Shown: positions 28,520 through 37,384 of the stretch, in pieces | Numbering within the stretch: position 1 is the stretch's first letter | Layout: each line of letters begins with the position of its first letter | Source: Stentor roeselii | Taxonomy: Eukaryota; Ciliophora; Heterotrichea; Heterotrichida; Stentoridae | Reading direction: 5' to 3' | Assembly: GCA_006503475.1 (NCBI GenBank) | Contig: RSEH01000162.1 | Location: forward strand, 46,235-110,234 | Length of the DNA: 64,000 nt | Notes under the pieces: model-generated | Told to the model about the DNA's origin: nothing | Databases searched by the model: none | Seen by the model: only the letters and a program-made list of their open reading frames with translations | Program-made: the position numbers and the translations under genes

Positions 28520-28900
28520 ATGATCTTTGGTTTGATTCTGACTTTTCAACTAGGTCTTTCTATGCAGATCTTTAATCTTGACGAAACTGACCTGGTCCTT
28601 GTTCCTGTTGGGCAGACTGTCGAGTGTCAGAAAACATCTGAGATCCACAAGGCTCATGCCTGGGTAGTCGATGACCCTGACATTGTTAGGCTGCAGTTCA
28701 AACCTGTCAAGCCCAGATCTGAATCGTTTAAACCCTTCGGCCATAAAAAAAAAACTGGATTTCAAGTCACCTGCACACGTGACTGCAAGGTGGGAGAAGA
28801 GTTTAAAGTAAAACTCAACAACAAGGACCTTTTTAATGAAGTGGTCAAAGAAACGACTGATATTACTATAAGAGTAGTCGAACCCATTCAAGACTTATAA
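28520..28900 (+). CDS. Small secreted beta-rich protein, possibly chagasin-like
   Basis: A 126-residue protein with a likely signal peptide (MIFGLILTFQLGLSMQ). The mature part is predicted beta-rich: VPVGQTVECQK, HAWVVDDPDIVRL, then TCTRDCKVGEEFKVKL. Spacing and pattern weakly recall the I42 chagasin family of cysteine-protease inhibitors, which are common in protists and have a VGQ...AW core. The NPTTG loop and RPW motif of functional inhibitors are absent, so inhibition is not supported. Three Cys residues remain in the mature chain. I regard chagasin as a hypothesis only. Confidence 0.6.
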   Translation: MIFGLILTFQLGLSMQIFNLDETDLVLVPVGQTVECQKTSEIHKAHAWVVDDPDIVRLQFKPVKPRSESFKPFGHKKKTGFQVTCTRDCKVGEEFKVKLNNKDLFNEVVKETTDITIRVVEPIQDL

Positions 28901-28935
28901 CTAATAACTCAAGTTTATTTCTTCAATAATTATCA

Positions 28936-29514
28936 ATGGGAGCAAAGAAAAGTGGCAAGAAAGCAAAAAAAGCTGATGATAACCCTCTAGCGAATCTCAG
29001 CATAGAAGAGCAAGTCAATGCTCGGACAGTAGAATGGAAATCTCTTCAGCAGATCCTAATAACAGAAACTGAAAACGCAGACAGAGAGCGGGCATCTGAG
29101 AACGAATTAAGAAGTAAGGCAATTATCATGTCGAAAGACCTTGAAGAATCTAGAAAAACATCTTGGGACGTCACTTGTGACATGACCCGACAGTTTCGAG
29201 CCATGGAACTTGAAAAAGAAGAAAAAATTGCTGAACTTAGACAAAAAATCGATGAAAACTTCAAAAAATACTCTCAGAGAGAAAACCAGTTAAGTGATAT
29301 CACTAAAGAAAAAGATGCGATTCTTAGAGAAAAAGATGATGAAATCAGGGAACTTAAAAGAAAAATCGATGACATGTCACAGAAATTCGCTCAGATGTTG
29401 AAGGAAACTCTTGATGCGATGAAGGAAAAAATTGAACTCGTTAATAAAAATTGGAAGGATGAGATGGAAGCTCCGATGTTGAAGAAACTGGAAGAGTTTT
29501 CACAACATAAGTAG
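28936..29514 (+). CDS. Coiled-coil protein, DRC12/CCDC153-like
   Basis: A 192-residue protein that is coiled coil from ~35 to 185. It has the basic N-terminal MGAKKSGKKAKK cap and the pattern EKDDEIRELKRKIDDMSQKF followed by MLKETLDAMKEKIE that I associate with small nexin-dynein regulatory complex subunits such as DRC12/CCDC153. No other domain is present. It is one of several axoneme-related genes nearby. Coiled coils match each other non-specifically, so the assignment needs a profile search. Confidence 0.5.
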   Translation: MGAKKSGKKAKKADDNPLANLSIEEQVNARTVEWKSLQQILITETENADRERASENELRSKAIIMSKDLEESRKTSWDVTCDMTRQFRAMELEKEEKIAELRQKIDENFKKYSQRENQLSDITKEKDAILREKDDEIRELKRKIDDMSQKFAQMLKETLDAMKEKIELVNKNWKDEMEAPMLKKLEEFSQHK

Positions 29515-29629
29515 GTTAGTTAAAATATAGTTATTTAGAAGTTAATCTTTAAAACTCTCCAAAAAAGCAAAAATTCTTAGCAAACCTCTCAAAAATAATA
29601 AAAACTAAATCATCAAGCCTATATAAAAA

Positions 29630-30427
29630 ATGTCGAAGCTATTCGTCTCAGAAAAAAAGCCCTTGAAATTCTTCATGGAGCCAAACCCAAAATTAAAAAA
29701 CCTAAAAAAGCAAATCGAGTCAAACGGTGGAAAATGTGTATTAATCCGAGAGCCTGACTCAATCGAGTTAGTTCAACACGAGGTAGGTACTCCATTTTCC
29801 GAGAAGGTCTCGCGGCAGATTTACTCATATTCCTACATCAAAGACTGCATTGAGGCGAAGCAGCTTCTCGACCTAAAGTCTTATTCTTTACTTAAAAACT
29901 CTTTAACCAAGGGCAACAGGAAAGGATATAACCTTGAAGAAGAGGAAAAAATGAGAAAATATGTCGAAAGTCACGCGGGAAGTGCACTTTCTGTCAAGTT
30001 CTGGGAAGAGGCTCTTGGAAAAGGACTTGAAATTCATCATTCTGCTGATAGTTTAAAGTTTCATTGGACCAAAGTCATGATGAAAAGAGAAGGAAAGGAA
30101 ATTTCAATTCCTGTGAAAAGGGGAAATGTTGTTGCGGAGACAATTGTGAAAAAGGCTAAAGTTGAAAAATTGTTTATTCCTGATGAGGATGAAATGAAAA
30201 ATGTTAGGGTTGTTGTTAGGAACTGCTCTAGGAATTTTTTGGATTTCTCGGAAATCAATTTAAAATGTGAAGAGGAAGAGGTTGATGATAAATTCGAGAG
30301 GCTTGTTAGTATTTGCTCGAATTTAGCTAATAGAAAATGCTCTCATCAGGAAGTTTTGAGAGCTTTGGTTGCTAGGAATGGAAAAATCAGAGCGACTTTT
30401 GAACACTTTCAGAATTTACTTAGTTAA
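29630..30427 (+). CDS. RAP1: RAP1/TERF2IP-like telomere protein
   Basis: A 265-residue protein with the domain order of RAP1. Residues ~4-85 match the N-terminal BRCT of RAP1 (KFFMEPNPKLKNLKKQIESN, then YSYSYIKDCIEAKQLLDLKS). Residues ~100-155 form a RAP1-type Myb helix bundle (LEEEEKMRKYVESHAG, FWEEALGKG, DSLKFHWTKVM). Residues ~225-265 look like the RCT helices (LVSICSNLA, EVLRALVARNGKIRATFEHF). In animals and fungi RAP1 binds telomere proteins and protects chromosome ends. It is shorter than human RAP1 (399 aa). Ciliate macronuclei carry very many telomeres, so the context suits the role. The assignment is from motif resemblance, not a search. Confidence 0.72.
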   Translation: MSKLFVSEKKPLKFFMEPNPKLKNLKKQIESNGGKCVLIREPDSIELVQHEVGTPFSEKVSRQIYSYSYIKDCIEAKQLLDLKSYSLLKNSLTKGNRKGYNLEEEEKMRKYVESHAGSALSVKFWEEALGKGLEIHHSADSLKFHWTKVMMKREGKEISIPVKRGNVVAETIVKKAKVEKLFIPDEDEMKNVRVVVRNCSRNFLDFSEINLKCEEEEVDDKFERLVSICSNLANRKCSHQEVLRALVARNGKIRATFEHFQNLLS

Positions 30428-30592
30428 TAGTTAAATAGGTATTCTGTGATAAAAACCTTCCTTAAAACATTATTATAAATCTTTTCTCAGACAACATTCC
30501 ATTCCAAAAATCTTCCAAATTTCCCTAAAAATTCTCCCTAAAACCAAACCTAAAACCAACCCAATTCCAAATCAATCTTCTACTTAAAATAT

Positions 30593-31441
30593 ATGAAAGA
30601 TTACTACAAGATCCTAGGTCTAGCCAAGACCTGTTCACACGAAGAGGTTTCCAACTCCTTCCGTAAACTAGCTCTAAAGCGTCGTGACCTTGAAAGTTTA
30701 CGCGAAATAGCAGAAGCCTACGACGTGTTAAGCAACAGTGAAAAGCGTAAAAACTACGACTTATTCGGAGAATTCGTATTCCGTTCAGGTCTAAGTCAAG
30801 ATCACGAGTCATACCCGGGGTACTCATTCGACTCGAAGCCCGAAGAGATCTTTCTGAACTTTTTCGGTACTTCCCACCCTTACTTCATCGAAAACAAGGG
30901 AAAATCCGAGGAAGTCTCATCAAAAAAACCGCCGTCAGATATCACTGTGGAAGTACCCTGCACATTAGAAGAGCTTTACTCAGGGTGTAGAAAAAACGTT
31001 CAATATACTGACTCGGCTGGAAACTATCTTTGGAAAGAACTGGAAATTCCTGCTGGATGTGAAAATTCTTTTCAAGTCGTTTTTTTTGGAGAAGGAGAAG
31101 ATAATGAGTTCTTTCCTAAGAGCAACCTTGTGTTCGTTGTGAAGGAAGTTAAACATAAAGTATTTAGACGTGAAGGGAAACACTTGTTTTATACGGCGAG
31201 GATTAGCCTTTTACATGCTTTGAGTGGAACTAGTATTGAAGTTGTAAGTGATAAGTAGGAAACTTTGGATAAGAAAAAGGTTACTGTTAGCTTTGACCAG
31301 GTTATTGCACATGGAACTAGCAAGGTTGTTGGAGGACTTGGATTTACTAGCAAGGGAAATTTGATTGTTAATGTTGAGGTTGAGTTCCCGAAATATGTGG
31401 ATATTGAAAGTAAGAAGAAAATTATTAACCTTTTAACTTAG
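30593..31441 (+). CDS. DNAJB13/RSP16-like J protein lacking HPD (one 15-nt intron)
   Basis: Splicing out 31244-31258 (phase 0) yields a 277-residue type II Hsp40. Residues 1-60 are a J domain (KDYYKILGL, FRKLALK, REIAEAYDVLSNSEKR), but the HPD loop between helices II and III is missing and reads KRRDLESL. GYSFDSKPEEIFLNFFG (~80-96) and the ending NLLT closely match DNAJB13, the radial-spoke protein RSP16, which also has a defective HPD. Two C-terminal beta domains follow (PCTLEELYSGCRKNV, PAGCENSFQVVF, FVVKEVKHKVFRREG). The likely location is the axonemal radial spoke, and Hsp70 stimulation is not expected. Only two cysteines and no zinc finger are visible. Confidence 0.82.
31244..31258 (+). 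other. 15-nt spliceosomal intron
   Basis: GTAAGTGATAAGTAG, phase 0. The joined frame continues the Hsp40 C-terminal domain to a family-typical end. Confidence 0.93.
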
Positions 31442-31993
31442 GATTTTTTTTATGAGGAGTTGAATGTTGGAGGAGAAGTTTTAGTGTAGTTGATATTTGG
31501 GAAGAGAATTTTTTGATTTGGGAAGAAAAGACTTGTGTTTTAAATATTGAGTGAAATTTGATGATTTTTTAGCTTACTATGGACATTCTTGATCTCTGAG
31601 AACTTTTAGTTAAGTATTACTCAGATGATATGTCATGAAATTTGATAATTTTGCTTCTCATCTTGATTATCTCATGATATACCTTTCTCCAACTCTCCTA
31701 CTCTCCATCTCTTAACACTTCTTAATCCTCTCCATTCAAACTTAATCCAAATAACTAAACAAGACCATCAAGCACCTTCTCACTCGATAATTGTATCTCA
31801 CAATAACGAAGTACTTGAAATGCAAAAAAATTCCTCAATCATTTTCCAATATCTCAGTATTCTGAGTGACATTCCTATTCCTATGAAGTCCAAGTCAATT
31901 ATAAAATTTGATACTTTCAAACATTCAAAAACTTCTTCATTTAACTCTTCCACAACAACCCCAAGTATATTTAAACTTTAAATTAAACAATAA
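31442..31993. other. Intergenic region, 552 bp, containing an 86-nt G-free tract
   Basis: The left half is G/T-rich. The right half, before the centrin-like gene, is C/A-rich, with no G on the + strand from 31677 to 31762. No gene seen. Confidence 0.6.
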
Positions 31994-32506
31994 ATGGCTA
32001 AGAGAGGTTCCATCTTCAACGCAGCAAAGTCGAAAGACCCTGACCCAGCAAAGATCCCAGACTTCAAAGAAAAGGACCTGAAAGAAATGAAAGAAGCCTT
32101 CGACATCTTTGACAAGAAAGGAAATGGAATCGTTAACCTCGCAGAAATGATTGAAGCCTTAGCTGTTCTTAAAGTAGATGAAAAGTACAGGTCAATATTC
32201 AACATGTTCAAAAACCTTGAAAATGAGTTCCCCAAAGGAGTCACTTTTAAAGAGTTTATGGAACATCTGCAGTTCTTGCTTGGAAACATTGAAAATGGAC
32301 CTGGACTTACTAGGTTCTTTGAAATGTTGGATGTTGAGAATAATAAGTTTTTAGATAAGCAAAGACTTTCAGAAATCGCTTTGGAAGTCGGAGAGCATTT
32401 GACTGAAACTGAAATTGAAGAACTCATTGAATATGACTTCGACTGTGCGAATGGAAGAGTTGATGTTGACTCTTTCTATTTGATGATGATCAAGTCAGCG
32501 TTTTAA
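31994..32506 (+). CDS. Centrin/calmodulin-like EF-hand protein
   Basis: A 170-residue protein of centrin size with four helix-loop-helix units. EF1 at ~35-63 (AFDIFDKKGNGIVNLAEMI) is the best, although position 3 of its loop is Lys. The second unit (~72-96) is degenerate. EF3 at ~105-135 (MLDVENNKFLDKQRLSEIA) and EF4 at ~140-165 (YDFDCANGRVDVDSF) have altered ligands, so Ca binding may be limited to a few sites. In heterotrichs such proteins build contractile myonemes and basal-body fibres. That specific role is inference. The ATG sits in an A-rich context. Confidence 0.8.
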   Translation: MAKRGSIFNAAKSKDPDPAKIPDFKEKDLKEMKEAFDIFDKKGNGIVNLAEMIEALAVLKVDEKYRSIFNMFKNLENEFPKGVTFKEFMEHLQFLLGNIENGPGLTRFFEMLDVENNKFLDKQRLSEIALEVGEHLTETEIEELIEYDFDCANGRVDVDSFYLMMIKSAF

Positions 32507-33071
32507 GTAGTTAGAATTTGAATTAAACTAGTTTATTATTGAGGATTGAGTGTTGAAGGAAGATTATTAGTTTGATGGTGAAGTGAATAATTTGTGCTAG
32601 TCAATTTTTAAATTTCTTTGATTAAGGAGGTGCTATAATTTATTTATTCTCATCAGAATTTTTAACAAATTAATCGGTTTTATTGTTGTTAATCTTAATA
32701 CTGAATTTAACCTATATTGTTGTATCACAGGCAAACTTTAGATATAATAAAAGAAATATTCTTCTGACGAAGTAGAGATGATATGAACTATATTGTTAAA
32801 TATTAGTGATTTTAAGGTTTTCCTTATTAATTCAGGTCTATAGAATATTATTTGCTTGGTATGAAAGAAATTATTTTACCTTGAAATATCTTTCAGTTAA
32901 TTCTAATAAATCTTTTATTATTTCGGAGTTAGATCCAGTGAATTTAGGTGTTATGTGAACTGAATGTATATGCATATGAGATAGATTATAATTCAAACTC
33001 TTAAAGTTAATCCTATCATAGCTGGAATTAAATCAACTTAAAATCTAGTAAAAATTTATAATATAGACAAT
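32507..33071. other. Intergenic region, 565 bp
   Basis: AT-rich, G/T-rich at first, between two + strand genes. I see no ORF, tRNA-like or repeated structure. Confidence 0.5.
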
Positions 33072-34735
33072 ATGGATTTTAACCCATTCTGTTATCTCTG
33101 CAAGTCCATCATGAGAGATTCAGTTAAACTACCCTGCAATCACTTATTATGTAAAACTTGTCTCTTACATCACTATGAGAATAATAAAAACTGTCCAATC
33201 TGTTCAGTCCACTTAGATATTCCTATTTCCTCTTTAATCCCAGATGAACTTCTAAAGACCAAGCTGGAAACCCTTCGAATATATCAGCTCAGCCTTAAAA
33301 GTTATTTCAAAGGTATCAAAACCTGTTCAATCTGCTTCGAAAATCACGAAGATCCAAAAATTAGTTCCTGTAATCACATATTTTGCTATCAGTGCATAAA
33401 AAAGTGGTACTCAGATCACAAGCAGTGCCCATCTTGCAGGGTTGACTTGCAAGACCCTGAAATAATGTCGAACCTTCAGGAAGTCCTTGATCAAAAAGCT
33501 AAGAAAGCTATTGAACTAGCTTCACAACAAGAAAAATCATCTGTAAATGATTCTAAAAAGGTTGATGCTTTAAAAAATAATAAAGAAGTTGAGTTTTCAA
33601 GAGAATATTGTGGAACTGATTATATAGGTTTAAATGAAAAAAATGAAATGGTTTCAAATGAAAAATTTAAAAGAGGAATATCTTTAACAGAGATACCAAT
33701 CGTATTAAATAACATAATATCTAATGAAAATGATAACTCTATTGAAAGAAATGAACGATTTAACTATAGTGAAAGCTGTATAAACAGATTACGATATTTT
33801 TGCAGATTAGATAACTTTAAGTTAAAGGTTTCTTGTAAATTAACACTTTTTGCAATTCCTTTTGTTATACTTGTAAAAAAAATTTAGAATATTGCAGGAA
33901 TTATTCTTTTGAAGATGGAAGATGGAGACTGCTTTATAATGAGGTAGAAATAAATAGATATTGGCTGATTGTTTGCATATCTTTCACATTTTTATTTTGG
34001 ATCATCGGATTTTTAGATTCAGGGTCTTTTCGAAGAGATTTTAAAAGTTTTAAAATATTTGAAAAAATTCTTGCAGTTATTTTCTACGTAATAGGAGGTA
34101 TTTTGTTTGCCTGGATAATTGCAGGATCTGTGATGTATTTTACTGATTTTTCATGTAGATCAGGTAAGGATTATATAGAAACTCCGAAAATTTACTATTT
34201 AAATGTTACAATATGTGCATTTTGGCAAGGGTTTTTGGGATATATTCTAATTTACAAACTGATTAATTATATCAATAAATTCGTCAGAATAAATCAATGC
34301 GGACTAATCGTTCCTCATTTAATTTACTCAGGTCTTTTTGTAATAAACAACTAGAGCCCTCTTGGTCTATTAATTTTAATAGAATACCCTGATTACTCTT
34401 TTGCAAGAACTTGGAATATAATAAATGTTCTCCTAATGTTACTGATTTTTCCAATCTTTCATGTTTCACTGAAAAAACCAACAATATTAACAAAAGTTAT
34501 GCTTACCACTCTCTATTTTATTCATTTTGCTTGGACTATTTTTGGATTCGTATTTTTTTTTCAAGCATTTGGAGATAATAGGAATAAAATTTTTGCAAGA
34601 ATTTTCTGTACGATTACTATATTTTTTGCATTTTTTTATTGTTGTGGTGCATGCTGCTATCGGTTTTGCTGTAAAAAGTGCTGTGATTCTTGTTGTGGGG
34701 CATGTTTGAATAGATGGTCTAAAGATACTTATTAG
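33072..34735 (+). CDS. Double-RING, multipass membrane protein (three tiny introns)
   Basis: Splicing 33873-33887 (15 nt), 33944-33957 (14 nt) and 34340-34354 (15 nt) gives a 539-residue product. Two RING fingers lie in tandem: ~residues 7-45 (CYLCKS, CNHLLCKTC, CPIC) and ~85-125 (CSICFENHED, CNHIFCYQC, CPSC). A disordered linker follows, then about eight hydrophobic helices starting at ~255 (LTLFAIPFVILNIAGIILL, created by the first splice). The tail is packed with Cys pairs (CCGACC, CCKKCC, CC), possible palmitoylation or metal sites. A membrane E3 ubiquitin ligase is likely. The gene is more AT-rich than most neighbours. Confidence 0.75.
33873..33887 (+). other. 15-nt spliceosomal intron
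   Basis: GTAAAAAAAATTTAG, phase 0, contains an in-frame TAG. Removal completes a full-length membrane helix. Confidence 0.8.
33944..33957 (+). other. Candidate 14-nt intron
   Basis: GTAGAAATAAATAG, phase 2, contains an in-frame TAG. Removal rebuilds an Arg codon and shifts into the frame used downstream. It is one base shorter than every other intron here and has GTAG rather than GTAA. A missing A in the assembly would turn it into a perfect 15-mer. Confidence 0.55.
34340..34354 (+). other. 15-nt spliceosomal intron
   Basis: GTAATAAACAACTAG, phase 0, contains in-frame TAA and TAG. It joins two frames of a membrane region. Confidence 0.9.
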
Positions 34736-35239
34736 GATAATACATTTATATTAAATTTGAATTGTTAAATATAAGTTATGAAAGCTTTCTTTTGATTTCA
34801 TTTGATATTTTCTCTGCCTAATGCCGATATCCTCAATCTAATCGTATAGCTTTGAGCTCAGTATCATTGTTTAAAGTTTTCTTTATGTTATCATTTAAAA
34901 CAGAACTAAATATTTTTTATAGTAACCACTCTGCTTGATTGATTATTACCATTCAAATCCCTGAATGATTATTTAAATTTTCCAAATTTACAAAATTTAT
35001 ATAATGAATTCTATGCAAGTCTCTATATTAATTTATCAAAGATCTCTGTTATAACACTCTTTAGCATTATATGGTAAAAATTATCTTATATTCCAGATCT
35101 TTAACTAACTAAGAATAATGATCCTTGTTTAAAACTAATATCACAGTAGCCAAAACCATAAACAAGTCAATATCAACTAATTTTAAAGCATGAAAATATA
35201 TTCAAATAAAATATTATCAAACCATATAAATCCCGAAAT
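34736..35239. other. Convergent intergenic region, 504 bp
   Basis: AT-rich sequence between the double-RING gene and a minus-strand coiled-coil gene. No feature seen. Confidence 0.5.
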
Positions 35240-37378
35240 TCAAGGACACATATTCCCACAAATTTCCAAAACACTTTTAACCTTAACCTCATCCTTTTCA
35301 AAAACAACTCTTCCAGCAAGACTCTTAACCTCAATACTTTTCTCCAAAAATTTCCTAACCCCTTTTTGCAACTCATTAAAAAGTACTAAAAACCTTTTCC
35401 TAACATCATCACTTACTTCATCATCAGGTTGACTATCAAGATTTTCCTTAAAAGCCTTCAAATCATCAACTCCCTTAAAAAAGTTAAGAAATTTCTCAAC
35501 AGCAGGAAAACCTTCAACATTTTTCTTATTTTCCAAATTATTCCTCGACACCTGGGGCTGTAAAGCATTTTTCATCCTAGACAACTCTCCTTCTCTTTGT
35601 TTAAGTTGAGTTTGTCCACTTCTCATCATATCCTTCAACAATTTTATTTCAGTTTCCTTAGTTTCTAAAATACTTTCAAACTTTTTAATCTCTTCAGCAA
35701 GTGCAAGTCGAAATTTCGAATGAGCCTGTTGAATGTTTTTTTTCAATTCCTCGTTTTCCTTCGCGAGCTTTGAAAGATGAGAGTCTTTTTGAAGTAAAAT
35801 CGAGTCTTTAGACATGGACTCTGATTCCATATGAGTCATTTTCTGAAGGATTTCTTTTATTGTCAAGTCACGGGTTTGGATGATTTTTTCGTTTTCTGCG
35901 AGTTCTTTTTCTAAGGAAGTGTTTTTTTGTTTTAAATTTCTTGTTTTTTGTTCAGATTCTGAGAGTTTGGAACTTGCTGACTCGAAATGCTTTTTTAAGT
36001 CCTCGAGTTTTGAGGTCATTGAAACGACCTGGGAATTGATTTTGCTTATTTCAGAGTTTTTTATTGAAAGGTTTTCTTGGGAAACTTTCAGTTCTATTAA
36101 AGTTGCTTCGAGTTGTTGTTTCAGGTCTTTGAGTTTTAATGAGAATTGATCTTCGGATCGTTTGTTGTCGATCTTGATGGAGTTTAGGATTTTTTCTAGT
36201 TCTGAAATGCGGTCTTTTAAGGTTTGTTCTTGAGATTTTATCGTGTTGATCTTGGTTTCGCTTTGTCTTAGTTGACTTTCGAGATTTCTTATGTGGTTTT
36301 GTAGGTGATTGTTTTCTTGTAGTCGCTTTTTTACTTCTTCTTCGAGAGTTTTCTTTTCTTCTAGCTCTGTTTTGATGACTGTCAACTGACTAACAGCAAG
36401 TTTTAACTGTTTGGACATATTTTCCACTTGTCCTTGATAGCTACTTTCCTTCAATTTCAGAAGGTCTTCCAGTTCTTTCGCACGTAAAACCTCTTCATTA
36501 AGCATCAAAGTAACTTCCTGCACTTTCTGAGCCTGTTCAAAGCAGACATTTTCCAGTCTTAGCTTCTCTGCAGAGATTCTCTCGACTTGCATCATCTTAT
36601 CTTTGATGTCAATGTCAGATTTCTGCAGTGCTTGATTGAGTTCAATGATACTTTTCTGCAGTTCTGAATTAGTTTTTATCTTCAAGTTAAGTTCAAACAA
36701 GTTCGAAGAAAGGTTTTCATAGTCCTGGGCCATGGTAGAAATCTTCTGACTCTGCTGGGCGATGGTCAAATGGTTCTCAGTGACTTGCAATTGAAACTTC
36801 CTGGACTCTGCAGAAGCTTCAGTCAAGGCAAGTTTGAGTTTTTCTAGTTCTTCTTTTTGGACCCTGGCGTTGTTTTCGAAGACCTCGATGGTTTTTTTAT
36901 AACTTTCTTGCTCTGTCTGCCAGGCAAGTCTGTGATTACTCAAATCATCTTGCGAGCTCCTTACCTTCTCCTCAAGTTCCTTTTTCTCCTGAGCAGCCCT
37001 CAACAAGTTTTCCTTCAACATCAAAATTTCCTGATCCCTTTGTTTGGCGCGGTATTCTAAGCTCATTTCCCTCATCTGAGCATCTAAAACAATAAGCCTA
37101 TCATTCAAAACCTGAATCTGGCGGTCACGAAGTGAAACTTCCTCTTCAAGATTTCTAAATTTTTCAACATCCAAATTTTTTTCATTGAAACTCGCAAGAA
37201 CCTTTTGTCTGGACTTGATTTCCGCTTTCAAGCCAGCAAGTTGACTTTCCTTTTCTTTCACCTCGACATCGATTTTTTTCACAGAAATTTTCGGAGTGGA
37301 AGCCAGAGGCGGTTTAGAGTCATCTCTATCATCATTAAAGCCAGGTGCTTTCGTTAGCGACCCTCGACTACTCGACAT
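35240..37378 (-). CDS. Long coiled-coil protein, 712 aa
   Basis: Almost entirely coiled coil from about residue 35 to 600, dense in Glu/Lys/Leu/Gln heptads. The short N-terminal Ser/Asp-rich head and a C-terminal non-coiled tail (~620-712) are the only other parts. No head domain, motor, membrane segment or localisation signal is visible. Centriolar, ciliary-rootlet or golgin-like roles are all possible and not distinguishable from sequence. It sits 6 bp from the stop end of nothing else on its 5' side: the upstream enoyl-CoA hydratase ends at 37385, so the two minus-strand genes are separated by 6 bp. Confidence 0.75.
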   Translation of the reverse strand: MSSSRGSLTKAPGFNDDRDDSKPPLASTPKISVKKIDVEVKEKESQLAGLKAEIKSRQKVLASFNEKNLDVEKFRNLEEEVSLRDRQIQVLNDRLIVLDAQMREMSLEYRAKQRDQEILMLKENLLRAAQEKKELEEKVRSSQDDLSNHRLAWQTEQESYKKTIEVFENNARVQKEELEKLKLALTEASAESRKFQLQVTENHLTIAQQSQKISTMAQDYENLSSNLFELNLKIKTNSELQKSIIELNQALQKSDIDIKDKMMQVERISAEKLRLENVCFEQAQKVQEVTLMLNEEVLRAKELEDLLKLKESSYQGQVENMSKQLKLAVSQLTVIKTELEEKKTLEEEVKKRLQENNHLQNHIRNLESQLRQSETKINTIKSQEQTLKDRISELEKILNSIKIDNKRSEDQFSLKLKDLKQQLEATLIELKVSQENLSIKNSEISKINSQVVSMTSKLEDLKKHFESASSKLSESEQKTRNLKQKNTSLEKELAENEKIIQTRDLTIKEILQKMTHMESESMSKDSILLQKDSHLSKLAKENEELKKNIQQAHSKFRLALAEEIKKFESILETKETEIKLLKDMMRSGQTQLKQREGELSRMKNALQPQVSRNNLENKKNVEGFPAVEKFLNFFKGVDDLKAFKENLDSQPDDEVSDDVRKRFLVLFNELQKGVRKFLEKSIEVKSLAGRVVFEKDEVKVKSVLEICGNMCP

Positions 37379-37384
37379 ATTTAA

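Noticed and set aside
31439-31488. TAG readthrough extending the DNAJB13-like protein by about 16 residues
   Set aside because: The ending NLLT matches the family end, and nothing suggests readthrough; the extension soon stops.
33873-33900. Reading through the first intron of the double-RING gene with one extra A
   Set aside because: It breaks a membrane helix and ignores a perfect 15-nt intron; the spliced model is better.
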